A stretch of DNA of 64,000 nt from Prochlorococcus sp. AG-402-K04. Its GTDB lineage: Bacteria; Cyanobacteriota; Cyanobacteriia; PCC-6307; Cyanobiaceae. The translations under genes and the position numbers were made by a program. The notes below the pieces were generated by a model. It was not told where the DNA came from, ran no database searches, and saw only the letters and a list, made by a program, of their open reading frames with translations. Below are positions 32,054 through 39,581 of the stretch, piece after piece. The stretch spans positions 181,385-245,384 of the forward strand of contig QCID01000001.1 in the NCBI GenBank assembly GCA_003216895.1. Direction: 5' to 3'. The first letter of the stretch is position 1. The number at the start of each line of letters is the position of its first letter.

Positions 32054-32440
32054 GCCCTCTTTATACAAAAGAGTTGAACATAAAAGACCCGATGCCCAAC
32101 AAAGTCCTCTAGCAGGAGGAATATCGCCAACATAAGCACCGATATAGAGAAACCTCACAATTGGGTGAACCCACGCAGCTATTACGGCCACAGGAGAGAC
32201 AACACCAGCAATAAGACATAGCAGACATGCAGGAGCGTGAAGAGTTATGCTCTCCCAGCAATTTTGATGACACCAAACAGCTCTTTTGCCAAAGTCGGGG
32301 AGCTCGTCAAACAAAGCCCTTGGAGCACTCATATTCTCGGCCGAATATCCAGCTTTGACTCGGCCATAAGTTAGCGGCCCAATTGAAAGCAAAACAACAA
32401 CGGCGGACAGACAAAGGCTCCAAGCAAAAGCTGTTTCCAT
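32030..32440 (-). CDS. MAPEG-family membrane protein
   Basis: Four-helix MAPEG fold (eicosanoid/glutathione metabolism family): APRALFDELPDFGKRAVWCH, QNCWESITLHAPACLL, and RFLYIGAYVGDIPPARGLCW. The R-A-x-x-x-H-Q-N-x-x-E motif is present. Bacterial members are often of unknown substrate. Its 3' end overlaps the convergent gene at 31772 by 24 bases. Confidence 0.85.
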   Translation of the reverse strand: METAFAWSLCLSAVVVLLSIGPLTYGRVKAGYSAENMSAPRALFDELPDFGKRAVWCHQNCWESITLHAPACLLCLIAGVVSPVAVIAAWVHPIVRFLYIGAYVGDIPPARGLCWASGLLCSTLLYKEGLTALLSS

Positions 32441-32648
32441 GGAATAAAAAATGATATTTCGAGCTTAAGTGAGGCAGAGTCAAAATGAGGATCAAAGATT
32501 GTGTTTAAATTGATAAGCCCAAAGTTAATACAAATAAAGTTTTCAAAGAGAAGATAAAAACACAATATTTAGTTCATAAACTTGTTATCCTCTGGGAGTC
32601 ATAAGCGTTCTGCTCGACTAAATCATCCATTATTAAAGCAATCCAACC

Positions 32649-32813
32649 ATGGACTGGGATTCTGCAAAACAACATTGCAACGAGCGAAACTGGCAATGGT
32701 CATTGGAATTAATCAATCAGGCTCAAAAGGAGATGGAAGAGTTAGAAACGAAACTAAAAAAATGTGAGGATCAACAGAAAGCGAATCGTTTATATAACGC
32801 CTGTAATTACTAA
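32649..32813 (+). CDS. Small coiled-coil protein, 54 aa
   Basis: It begins MDWDSAKQHCNERNWQWSLE and forms a Glu/Lys coiled coil. Its stop overlaps the next ATG (TAATG), so the two genes are translated together. Confidence 0.6.
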   Translation: MDWDSAKQHCNERNWQWSLELINQAQKEMEELETKLKKCEDQQKANRLYNACNY

Positions 32814-33019
32814 TGGAAGAAATGAGCGCAACAATAGTTCCATTGGGTTCACTTGCACTTATATTTGCTGTTATTTCAATCCTTGTCTTCCTAAGGAGAG
32901 CAAGTAGCGCAAGACAAGCTGATGAGTCTATAAAAAATAGAATGGAAGCAAAAAGAAATGAAAAGACCGAATCTCTTGAAGACAAAAAAAAACGCTTAGA
33001 AATGTTGCTTAGAAAATAA
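32813..33019 (+). CDS. Small membrane-anchored coiled-coil protein, 68 aa
   Basis: One helix (~9-28) followed by a charged coil (NRMEAKRNEKTESLEDKKKR). Coupled to the upstream 54-residue coiled-coil protein, which may be its partner. Function unknown. Confidence 0.65.
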   Translation: MEEMSATIVPLGSLALIFAVISILVFLRRASSARQADESIKNRMEAKRNEKTESLEDKKKRLEMLLRK

Positions 33020-33031
33020 AAAGATACTTAC

Positions 33032-33292
33032 TTACAAATTATCGTCGCTTATTTTGCCAATTCTTTTGATCGGATTAGACCCATCTCTGTGATTTGCTGG
33101 ATCAAATGGAAAATTTGTATCTGGTCCTAAAAGATCATCAATACTTTTTGAATCCATTGAACTTTGATCATTTTCAATATCAACATCCATTATCATTAAC
33201 ACCGGCTGTGCTTCAACTGAATGGATGCGAAAACTAATTACTAAAAATAGGGAAAAAAATAATCCAAACCAAGTTTTTATAACACTTTTCAT
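33032..33292 (-). CDS. Secreted acidic protein with FPF tail, 86 aa
   Basis: Signal peptide (~1-28, ending SVEAQP), acidic linker (MIMDVDIENDQSSMDSKS) and the tail LLGPDTNFPFDPANHRDG. Third member of the family with 20939-21199 and 29660-29905, but its C-terminus is longer and more basic. Confidence 0.68.
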   Translation of the reverse strand: MKSVIKTWFGLFFSLFLVISFRIHSVEAQPVLMIMDVDIENDQSSMDSKSIDDLLGPDTNFPFDPANHRDGSNPIKRIGKISDDNL

Positions 33293-33355
33293 TGAGAAGT
33301 AAAAGATTAACTATTTGCTCAAGGAAAGTATATTTCCTTATTTAACTTTCAACTA

Positions 33356-33517
33356 CTAGTCGTCAAAAATAAGACATGCAGGTGAGGAAGGATTTAAAGC
33401 ACACTCTCTCTCCCAGTATGAAGCTATCGCTGTCATTCCTCTTTTGACTGCCTCGTGCTTTCTACCTATGTCACCCATATTCTCTCTGGGGATGCTAAAT
33501 GAAGTTTGAAGTTTCAT
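33356..33517 (-). CDS. Small protein with CP12-like C-terminal Cys loop, 53 aa
   Basis: The end reads ECALNPSSPACLIFDD: Cys, two residues, N-P, four residues, Cys, then x-(I)-(F)-D-D. This has the spacing of the C-terminal loop of CP12 (C-x2-NP-x4-C-x-V-Y-x-D), which forms a disulfide and docks on GAPDH. The N-terminal part (MKLQTSFSIPRENMGDIGRK) is not CP12-like. A relative is at 51895-52068. The link to CP12 is inference from the motif. Confidence 0.65.
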   Translation of the reverse strand: MKLQTSFSIPRENMGDIGRKHEAVKRGMTAIASYWERECALNPSSPACLIFDD

Positions 33518-33712
33518 AGTTTTCCTCTTCAATTAATCTCGGTATAAACCATCAAGAAGGCCTATGGCAAGTGAATTTATCCTCATCTTTCTCTTAAATT
33601 ATTTTAGAGTCATCAATTAAAATATTTTTTAATCTGGGAAAATCAATTTTTGGTATCTGATGAGCTGCTTAAAAAAAGCAAAATCAACCCAAGCAATTAA
33701 GGGTTATAACAA

Positions 33713-33847
33713 GTGACTTCAACAATAATTTCAATAATGACATTAGGCATCGCTATTACAGGAATTTCAGTTTGGTGGGTCAGAACAACCCTCAAAGAGG
33801 GTAACAAGGCACTTGAAGAAAGCCAAAAAGAGAATCTAGACAATTAA
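33713..33847 (+). CDS. Small single-helix protein, 44 aa (GTG start)
   Basis: It begins MTSTIISIMTLGIAITGISV, then WWVRTTLKEGNKALEE. One helix with a polar tail. Function unknown. Confidence 0.5.
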   Translation: MTSTIISIMTLGIAITGISVWWVRTTLKEGNKALEESQKENLDN

Positions 33848-33906
33848 CACTTTCATAGATTTAAGTACAAAGAAATGCTTTGAGAAAAATCATATGAACA
33901 TTTAGT

Positions 33907-33939
33907 AAAAAAGCACCTCCACTATTTAAGTGGAGGTGC
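33907..33939 (-). terminator. Strong terminator
   Basis: GCACCTCCACT pairs with AGTGGAGGTGC around a short loop, with six T on the minus strand. It ends the gene at 33971-34237. Confidence 0.88.
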
Positions 33940-33970
33940 TAAGAAACACATTCATCAGCTCAACTAACAG

Positions 33971-34237
33971 TTACTTCTTATTAAGGGCAGCCTTAACCTT
34001 TGTAGGAGACAAAGCCTTAAGTTCCTCCTTTATCTCATTTTGACGTTCATCAAGAACTTTAATACGTGCTTGATAGCTCTCTTCTAGTCTTTTTCTGGAG
34101 TCCTCGATATCGTCGAGTTCCTCTTGACGTTGATTACGCTTAAGCTCTTCAAGCTGACTATCAGAAACTACATAAACAGTTCTGGTAGGTGCAATTAAAG
34201 AATCAGAGAAAAAAGTGTCGAAGAGTGAAGTGTACAT
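33971..34237 (-). CDS. Coiled-coil protein, ~88 aa
   Basis: The preferred start is MYTSLFDTFFSDSLIAPTRT; an upstream Met at 34258 adds seven residues. The body is a continuous charged coil (RQEELDDIEDSRKRLEESYQ) and ends SPTKVKAALNKK. It has its own strong terminator. Function unknown; the short hydrophobic N-terminus may tether it. Confidence 0.7.
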   Translation of the reverse strand: MYTSLFDTFFSDSLIAPTRTVYVVSDSQLEELKRNQRQEELDDIEDSRKRLEESYQARIKVLDERQNEIKEELKALSPTKVKAALNKK

Positions 34238-34414
34238 AACTTTTCTTTCGGAGTACACAACTACTCTGTCCTAAATTAATTTAGTTAGGGATGAGGCATA
34301 CCGTAGAAATTGATTCGGTAAATACAACTCACTTCGGTTGCTACTACACAAAAGTTAGGTATACCGACCTCTAAACTTTTTAACAAAACGTCTCTTGAAA
34401 GAGACAACAAAATA

Positions 34415-34573
34415 ATGGCTACATATTCACTCTTTCTTGGAATCCTCGTGATAATCATTTCGTGGAAATTTTACAATGACTGGGCTTCTGGTCTGGCAGG
34501 GTTTATTTATGGAGGCATCTTATTTTGGAGCATCAAATTATTGGTTGAACTCATCAAAATTTTATTTGGATAA
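34415..34573 (+). CDS. Small two-helix membrane protein, 52 aa
   Basis: It begins MATYSLFLGILVIIISWKFY and has a second helix at ~26-48. Function unknown. Confidence 0.55.
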   Translation: MATYSLFLGILVIIISWKFYNDWASGLAGFIYGGILFWSIKLLVELIKILFG

Positions 34574-34594
34574 AAAATAATTTCTCTATTGAAA

Positions 34595-34750
34595 TTAAAT
34601 AAAACTACTGAAACCATGTTTTAAGCCCCAAAAGATAGTCACCAAAATTGCTGACAAAGGGAGTGCGATGGAAAGTGTGATATTAATTGTTCTAAAAATC
34701 TTCCCAACTCCATTACTCGTATCATTAGAAGGATCTACGATAAGTGGCAT
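34595..34750 (-). CDS. Small single-helix membrane protein, 51 aa
   Basis: It starts MPLIVDPSNDTSNGVGKIFR, followed by a helix (~23-43) and LKHGFSSFI. Function unknown. Convergent with the previous gene. Confidence 0.55.
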   Translation of the reverse strand: MPLIVDPSNDTSNGVGKIFRTINITLSIALPLSAILVTIFWGLKHGFSSFI

Positions 34751-34826
34751 AGCGAATACGTTTTTTTATTTATAGGCGAAATTTCCATTCAATTGGTTAG
34801 ATTGTCGTAATTATCGAGAAAGTCTC

Positions 34827-35042
34827 TTGTATTTATTAGGTCTTGGTCTATTAGTTTTAAGCACTTGGTATCTGATGAAGTTATACACAAATTTTAATAA
34901 CGATCCGATAGCAAAGAAAGAAATCGACAATGCATGGCAAGAAGCAAAGAAAGAGGCAAAAGGTAAAAATCCTTTTGCACCAGGAAGAATTAAAGAGGCG
35001 CTCAATGCATATAAAGCTGATATGAATAAAAAAGACAACTAA
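34827..35042 (+). CDS. Small anchored helical protein, 71 aa (TTG start)
   Basis: An N-terminal helix (MYLLGLGLLVLSTWYLMKLY) precedes a soluble part with DPIAKKEIDNAWQEAKKEAK and PFAPGRIKEALNAYKAD. TTG is used because no ATG is available upstream of the helix. Confidence 0.6.
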   Translation: MYLLGLGLLVLSTWYLMKLYTNFNNDPIAKKEIDNAWQEAKKEAKGKNPFAPGRIKEALNAYKADMNKKDN

Positions 35043-35112
35043 AAGATAGAAAATCCCAAGAGATCAAAATATTTCATAAAAGTAGTTAAATTAGTTTTTT
35101 GTAGATTTAGTA

Positions 35113-35409
35113 GTGACGCCCTCATTAGTTCTAATGGATTATGTAGACAGAAAGATATTGAATAACGAACAATTAGAATATCTCGAGCAAGTTTTAAAAG
35201 CATCAATTCAGAAATTGAAATTCACTGGTATCGAACCTGTAATTGCTAATAATGAAATATGTGATGCAGCACTCATTTCCCAGGGTTCCTATGAAATAAG
35301 TTGTATTGCGTCAATACTTGATATGCTTCAGCCAACAGAAAAAACAATGGAGCGCAAAAAAAAGGTATTCAACGCTCTATGCAATGCAGGTTTAATAGTT
35401 ACTGATTAA
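35113..35409 (+). CDS. APKHIC/GSSW family protein, copy 2 (GTG start)
   Basis: A 98-residue paralogue of 31772-32053 and 43985-44287. Here the motif is degenerate (NNEICDAALISQGSYEISCI), but length, helix pattern and the SILDMLQP segment agree. GTG at 35113 is the start. Function unknown. Confidence 0.65.
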   Translation: MTPSLVLMDYVDRKILNNEQLEYLEQVLKASIQKLKFTGIEPVIANNEICDAALISQGSYEISCIASILDMLQPTEKTMERKKKVFNALCNAGLIVTD

Positions 35410-35463
35410 AGGAAGAGACCTACCTGAGCAAACAGATCCAAACAAATATTAACAAGATATCTA

Positions 35464-35496
35464 CAAAAAATACCAGTGAGAGGCATTGAACCTCTC
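35464..35496 (-). terminator. 3' hairpin of the H1-like gene
   Basis: On the minus strand GAGAGG-TTCAATG-CCTCTC is followed by ACTGGTATTTTTT. The paralogous gene has GAAAAG-TGCAATG-CTTTTC then TCTGG at the same place, so the stem has changed on both sides while the loop is nearly kept. Confidence 0.7.
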
Positions 35497-35522
35497 ATGC
35501 CGCCTGACGGTCTGGGTAAGCT

Positions 35523-36056
35523 TTATTTAGCAGCTTCAGGTGCTTTTCTGGCTTTGCGCGCACGTCTAGCAGGTCTACCAGCACTTGGCTTAACAACTGC
35601 AGAAACATCAGCTTTAGCTTTGGCTGCAGTCTTTTTAGCTACTGGCTTTTTAGTTACTGCTTTCTTTGCTGTTGCCTTTTTAGCTACAGACTTTTTAGCT
35701 ACTGCTTTTTTAGCTACTGCTTTTTTAGCTGTGGTTTTTTTTACTGCAGCAGCTTTTGGAGCAGAGCCTTTACGTGTGCGATGAGAAAGAATTAAAGCCC
35801 ATTCATCAGCGCTAATATTTGCTGGCTTATTTCCATGAACTTCAGAAACTTTAGCTGCTTTTTCGATATCTTTAATTAGGTTTTTCCAAGAAGCTGCGTA
35901 ACGTTTATCAGACTGAGATTTAGCACCGCTTTCAACAAGGGTTTCAACGACTTGAGAAGCAGTAACCTTCTTACGACGTCTGTTAAAGATCTCCTTTTGC
36001 AAGGTAGCAATCAAGGCGTCACCTTTAGCACTAACTTTGATGGATAACTGAGACAT
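35523..36056 (-). CDS. Histone H1-like protein with Lys/Ala-rich tail, copy 1
   Basis: Residues 1-95 form a conserved domain (SIKVSAKGDALIATLQKEIF, NRRRKKVTASQVVETLVESG, KSQSDKRYAASWKNLIKDIE, ADEWALILSHRTRK). Residues ~96-177 are repeats of K-K-x-x-A/V-K as in histone H1 tails, which bind DNA non-specifically. The domain is ~95% identical to 46463-47080. It is probably a nucleoid or RNA-binding architectural protein; the exact target is unknown. Confidence 0.82.
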   Translation of the reverse strand: MSQLSIKVSAKGDALIATLQKEIFNRRRKKVTASQVVETLVESGAKSQSDKRYAASWKNLIKDIEKAAKVSEVHGNKPANISADEWALILSHRTRKGSAPKAAAVKKTTAKKAVAKKAVAKKSVAKKATAKKAVTKKPVAKKTAAKAKADVSAVVKPSAGRPARRARKARKAPEAAK

Positions 36057-36331
36057 AACTCAATAATTACTTTCTTAATACATCTATCACATATAGGGTA
36101 TTAAATTCAATAGTCAATGGTTAATCGACTACTAAATTTTCATATATCTATCAATATAATTAAAGTGACACCTTCAAATAATTGGATCTTGACTATAAAG
36201 CCATATCAAGTGTGGGAGAGAAAGCCAAAAACTAATACAAAAACAATGCTAGTCAATAAAGCTAATAGACCTCAAATGCTGATCAAAGATGGCATAGGAA
36301 CATTAATAAGCAAATTGATCTAATCAAAATG

Positions 36332-36499
36332 TCAGGCTACCTCTGGACACCAACCAATCTCTTTCTCTCGTTGCCGCATCCAAAGAAGATAACGTGAAAT
36401 CAAATGGTCTCCATGAGGAAAAAGACGACGATGAACATGACACGAAAGAATTGTTCTGCAATGCTTGTCGCGGGAATAATTGAAATGTTGGCATGTCAT
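36332..36499 (-). CDS. Cys/His-rich small protein in a LexA-box operon, 55 aa
   Basis: It begins MTCQHFNYSRDKHCRTILSC, with RRLFPHGDHLISRYLLWMRQ and a late CPEVA. Four Cys and several His may bind zinc. Its ATG overlaps the stop of the upstream gene (ATGACATG). A frame one base over (36324-36518) is its shadow. Function unknown; SOS control is inferred from the upstream LexA box. Confidence 0.65.
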   Translation of the reverse strand: MTCQHFNYSRDKHCRTILSCHVHRRLFPHGDHLISRYLLWMRQREKEIGWCPEVA

Positions 36500-36696
36500 G
36501 CAAATGCAAGCTGAACATGTTTTTTTGAGAATCCTTTTCTCAAGGAATTGCCACTCTTCTTCTTGACCGAATATCTAATCGGTGCAAGTTTCTTTGGGGA
36601 GAGTCGTAGACATTGACCAATTCCAATAGGTTGGGCTACAGCAGATACCCATTCTTCAGCCTTAAAGACAGCATATGGGGAAGCAGATGGAGTCAT
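36496..36696 (-). CDS. Small basic protein, first gene of a LexA-box operon, 66 aa
   Basis: It begins MTPSASPYAVFKAEEWVSAV and continues with AQPIGIGQCLRLSPKKLAPIR and a basic KKKSGNSLRKGFSKK. No known domain; the charge suggests nucleic-acid contact. A cyanobacterial LexA box lies 12 bases upstream. Confidence 0.62.
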   Translation of the reverse strand: MTPSASPYAVFKAEEWVSAVAQPIGIGQCLRLSPKKLAPIRYSVKKKSGNSLRKGFSKKHVQLAFA

Positions 36697-36707
36697 TTAT
36701 CTATAGC

Positions 36708-36721
36708 AGTACACTTGTACT
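36708..36721. promoter_or_regulatory. Cyanobacterial LexA (SOS) box
   Basis: AGTACACTTGTACT is a near-palindrome that fits the cyanobacterial LexA consensus RGTACNNNDGTWCB at every fixed position. It lies 12 bases upstream of the start of the gene at 36496-36696. Confidence 0.65.
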
Positions 36722-36894
36722 AGCAAGAACCTATAGGCAATGTCAAGTCATATATTTCAAAACATCTAAAATATGTCGCCTGCAATACCAACAATCGAGC
36801 AAACAAGATGCTCAAACACGATGAATATTTCAAGGATATAAAGGCTAATTAAAAATAATTAAACGGATGGGTCCACCACAAAACAAAAAAGCAA

Positions 36895-36953
36895 TAAAAA
36901 AGCCCTCATCTCATGAGGGCAAAATAAACTGCTGAACGATCCCCATCACCCAG
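36895..36953 (-). ncRNA. Putative small RNA 3' part (minus-strand arm of element B)
   Basis: On the minus strand CTGGGTGATGGGGATC is followed by the terminator GCCCTCAT-GAG-ATGAGGGC and six T. Corresponds to the right arm of element A. Confidence 0.55.
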
Positions 36954-36995
36954 CTTTTCAAAAATAATAATCAAATCAATCAGATTAGGCAACAT
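36906..36995 (-). CDS. Possible hydrophobic 29-aa peptide in element B
   Basis: The frame starts MLPNLIDLIIIFEKLGDGDR and ends YFALMR, closing inside the terminator stem. It has the size and hydrophobic core of type I toxins, but the frame is not kept in element A, where it runs through the terminator. Probably non-coding. Confidence 0.2.
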   Translation of the reverse strand: MLPNLIDLIIIFEKLGDGDRSAVYFALMR

Positions 36996-37083
36996 TAAAG
37001 CACCATATGTTTTACCTTAGGCTTAAATAAACACCATCTGTAGGGGGGGGTTGATTTATGTTGAAAATAGGGTTAGAAATAGT

Positions 37084-37131
37084 ATCCCCATCACCCAGAC
37101 CCGTAGGACACCATACCTAGGGTCTTTTTTA
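37084..37131 (+). ncRNA. Putative small RNA 3' part (plus-strand arm of element B)
   Basis: ATCCCCATCACCCAG, then the bulged hairpin CCCGTAGG / CCTAGGG and a six-T run. Corresponds to the left arm of element A and is complementary to the minus-strand arm over 15-16 bases. Confidence 0.55.
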
Positions 37132-37409
37132 TTGGAAAACCTTTTATAGAGGGATTTCGTCAATATTAAGGACATAGGAGCTGTGGAAAACTTTTGTTAT
37201 TTGAATGAATTTACGAGCTACAAAAATATGTCCTTACCTAAATCTTCCAAAAAGTAGCTTATAAAGGTTTAAAAACGATTAATTGAAAAATCCTTCTCAA
37301 TTAAGTAAAAAGGTTCTAAATCTGTTAATTGCTTGGAAAAAGACAATTGCGCTAAAGAAATTATATCTATCGAATAAATCCAGTTGAAATCTTTATGTGA
37401 TTACACAAA

Positions 37410-38270
37410 ATGATTGATCTCAAAAGAAATGGCAAAAAAGAACCAATTGAAGCCACAGGCCTTCGAAGTCGTAAATCTTCTCTCTATAAGCCAAATCAAA
37501 AAGAGGATTTCAAAATTAGTAGAGGTCGATTCTCAAATTTTCTAACGTGTCAAAGGTGCTTTTATCTAGATAGGGTAAAAGGTCTTGATCCTCCAGGGAC
37601 ACCAGGTTGGACTCTCAATGAAACGACTGATCTATTACTCAAAAAAGAATTTGACGATTGCAGACAGAAGCAGATTCCACACAGATTATTTGCATCAAAT
37701 GGACTATCTCATGTTGTTCCATTTGATCATCCTGAAATAGATAACTGGAGAAACTCACTTCATCGAGGTCTAATGCATCGTTATAAAAATACCGGAATAA
37801 TTTTGACTGGAGGTGTAGACGATATATGGCAAGACACTATTACAAGAGAACTAATCATTGTGGATTACAAATCACAAGCTAAAAACGGACGAGTTGATAA
37901 GAAAGATTATTTAGAGGATCCATTTCATGAGACCTATAAAATTCAAATGGATTTTTATGCTTACTTGCTCTCGGAGATGGGGTTTAGAGTTCATCCAAGA
38001 TCTTATTTTCTAGTGTGCAATGCAAAAAGGGATGAAGATGAATTTAATAAGACCATGCGTTTTGATGAATATCTTATTCCCTACAAATGGAGCAATGATT
38101 GGATAGAGAGTCGACTAGATGAAATGGTCACACTAATGAATCAATCAGAGATTCCAGAATCAAATCCTTCATGCAAGAACTGCGCCTATGCAGATCAATA
38201 TTCGAAAATACTATTTTCAAGAAATTCAAGTAAAAAAGATATTACACAAGGAACTTTGCCATTATTTTAA
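37410..38270 (+). CDS. Cas4/RecB-like PD-(D/E)XK nuclease
   Basis: Residues ~30-55 carry FSNFLTCQRCFYLDRV, then GGVDDIWQD (~139) and LIIVDYKSQ (~152), the D-x-K catalytic core, KIQMDFYAYLL (the Q-x-x-x-Y motif), and CKNCAYADQ near the C-terminus. The Cys pairs at both ends suggest an Fe-S cluster as in Cas4/AddB. At 286 residues it stands alone with no helicase or CRISPR genes near. It lies ~60 bases upstream of an SRAP gene, so a role in DNA repair is plausible. Confidence 0.85.
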   Translation: MIDLKRNGKKEPIEATGLRSRKSSLYKPNQKEDFKISRGRFSNFLTCQRCFYLDRVKGLDPPGTPGWTLNETTDLLLKKEFDDCRQKQIPHRLFASNGLSHVVPFDHPEIDNWRNSLHRGLMHRYKNTGIILTGGVDDIWQDTITRELIIVDYKSQAKNGRVDKKDYLEDPFHETYKIQMDFYAYLLSEMGFRVHPRSYFLVCNAKRDEDEFNKTMRFDEYLIPYKWSNDWIESRLDEMVTLMNQSEIPESNPSCKNCAYADQYSKILFSRNSSKKDITQGTLPLF

Positions 38271-38327
38271 GAACGCTAATAGTTTTACAAATGATTCTGA
38301 TCAAAAAGTGTCTAAAGGATTAATGGC

Positions 38328-38966
38328 ATGTGCGGAAGATATCAGCTTTTAACAAAATTTATAAATTTACCTGATCTTTTAAAAAAAAATGTGCCAAGGG
38401 GATTGAGTCAAAATTATGAACCACAAATATTAATCAAACCAGGTTCTCCAATTCTTGTTCTTAAGAATGAAGGCAAGACACAAACATCCATAATGCTATG
38501 GGGGTTTATATCTGAGTGGAGTAAAGACCCTTTTGACAACACAAGGCCAAAGCCATTTAACGCGAGATCAGAAAGTGTTGAAGAGAAGAAACTTTTTCGT
38601 GCAAGCTGGAGGCATAAGAGATGTTTGATACCAGCCAGTGGTTTTCTAGAAAAAGGTCGCCTAATAGGTAGAAAAGATTCTCAAACTTTTTGGTTAGGAG
38701 GACTTTGGAATCGATGGATGTCTAAAGAAGGATGTGAACTAGAGAGCTGTTGTGTATTAACGACCGAACCTAATGATTTAGTCAAACAATTTCATAACCG
38801 TATGCCCGTTATTATTCCCAATGGGCTAGAAGAAGAATGGATCTCTTCAGTTAAAAATGCTCAAGACCTTAAAGCTTTAAAACCGCTAATGACTAAATGG
38901 GACCCAGAAGAATGGACAGCCCAGCCAATAAACAAACCTAATGCCGAACAATTATCCTTCCTATAA
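38328..38966 (+). CDS. SRAP (SOS response-associated) abasic-site protein, YedK/HMCES family
   Basis: The mature N-terminus begins with catalytic Cys2 (MCGRYQLLTKF). Conserved blocks follow: PGSPILVL, MLWGFISEW, PFNARSESV (Asn and Glu), RCLIPASGFLE and HNRMPVII (active-site His). These proteins crosslink to abasic sites in single-stranded DNA to protect them. 212 residues is full length. Closed by its own terminator. Confidence 0.93.
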   Translation: MCGRYQLLTKFINLPDLLKKNVPRGLSQNYEPQILIKPGSPILVLKNEGKTQTSIMLWGFISEWSKDPFDNTRPKPFNARSESVEEKKLFRASWRHKRCLIPASGFLEKGRLIGRKDSQTFWLGGLWNRWMSKEGCELESCCVLTTEPNDLVKQFHNRMPVIIPNGLEEEWISSVKNAQDLKALKPLMTKWDPEEWTAQPINKPNAEQLSFL

Positions 38967-38979
38967 AATCAAGACAAAA

Positions 38980-39007
38980 CAAGGGCTTATACAAGCCCTT
39001 TTATACA
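38980..39007 (+). terminator. Terminator of the SRAP gene
   Basis: AAGGGCTT-ATAC-AAGCCCTT followed by TTATA on the plus strand, 12 bases after the SRAP stop. Confidence 0.8.
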
Positions 39008-39025
39008 TTTTATAAGATCAGGACT

Positions 39026-39199
39026 TCAATGATCGTGATGCACTTCTGCCGAGCTAGGCATTTCATGGGCAGAAGACAATTTCTTCAATGATTGAGATCC
39101 ACAAATAGCAGACAGAGCGATCACAACCAAGGATGCAGTGCTTAACAACTGAAGCACTATCGGAAGATGTGAATTAATTCTTTCTCTAAAGGTAGTCAT
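39026..39199 (-). CDS. Small anchored protein with His-rich tail, 57 aa
   Basis: It begins MTTFRERINSHLPIVLQLLS, has one helix (~18-35) and ends EMPSSAEVHHDH. The His/Glu/Asp end could bind a metal. Function unknown. Confidence 0.6.
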   Translation of the reverse strand: MTTFRERINSHLPIVLQLLSTASLVVIALSAICGSQSLKKLSSAHEMPSSAEVHHDH

Positions 39200-39581
39200 T
39201 TGGGAAGTTAATTAACACTCCATTCAAACAAAAAGAATAAGCACCGTCCATAGCTTGAATATTATGAACTAAATAGCTAAAAGTAAAAAAATAAGCATAA
39301 ATAAATTTAATCCTACTGTTAAGAGTGATGTACTTGGTTTAAATTTATTAGCCAAAACTAGGGACTCACTATCTTATTGATTTCTAATTATGACCTAAAT
39401 ATTTAAAAGTCTCATAAGATACATAATGAAAATTATATATTGAAAGAAAGCACATGAATAAATAAATGTACAATTAAGCCAGTAATCAACTCAAAACTAC
39501 TCATGGCTGAAAAATCAATAAAGGTTAAAACCACTCGCCGTCAAATATCTTATTAAAATTATTCAAACAAATTTAATTAAA
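39200..39581. other. Intergenic, no firm gene
   Basis: The only frame of interest is a 17-codon plus-strand peptide at about 39503 (MAEKSIKVKTTRRQISY), too short to call. No hairpin terminator is evident. Confidence 0.35.

Larger units (their letters stand above)
36895..37137 (-). repeat. ~245-bp dual small-RNA element, copy B (inverted)
   Basis: Inverted relative to 20095-20342. The right ~52 bases match copy A with one mismatch; GATCCCCATCACCCAG recurs at 36938-36953 and (without the first G) 37084-37098. Outward-facing terminators close both ends. A run of eight G lies in the centre, where the copies differ. Confidence 0.75.

Noticed and set aside
35470..35510. A tRNA-like T-arm (GAGAGG-TTCAATG-CCTCTC)
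   Set aside because: No acceptor stem, D-arm or anticodon arm can be built around it; the same hairpin position is kept at the paralogous H1-like gene, so it is a gene 3' end.
36117..36323. 68-codon plus-strand frame beginning MVNRLLNFHISINIIKV
   Set aside because: Low-complexity AT-rich composition, no homologous feature in the window, and it sits in the promoter region of the H1-like gene.
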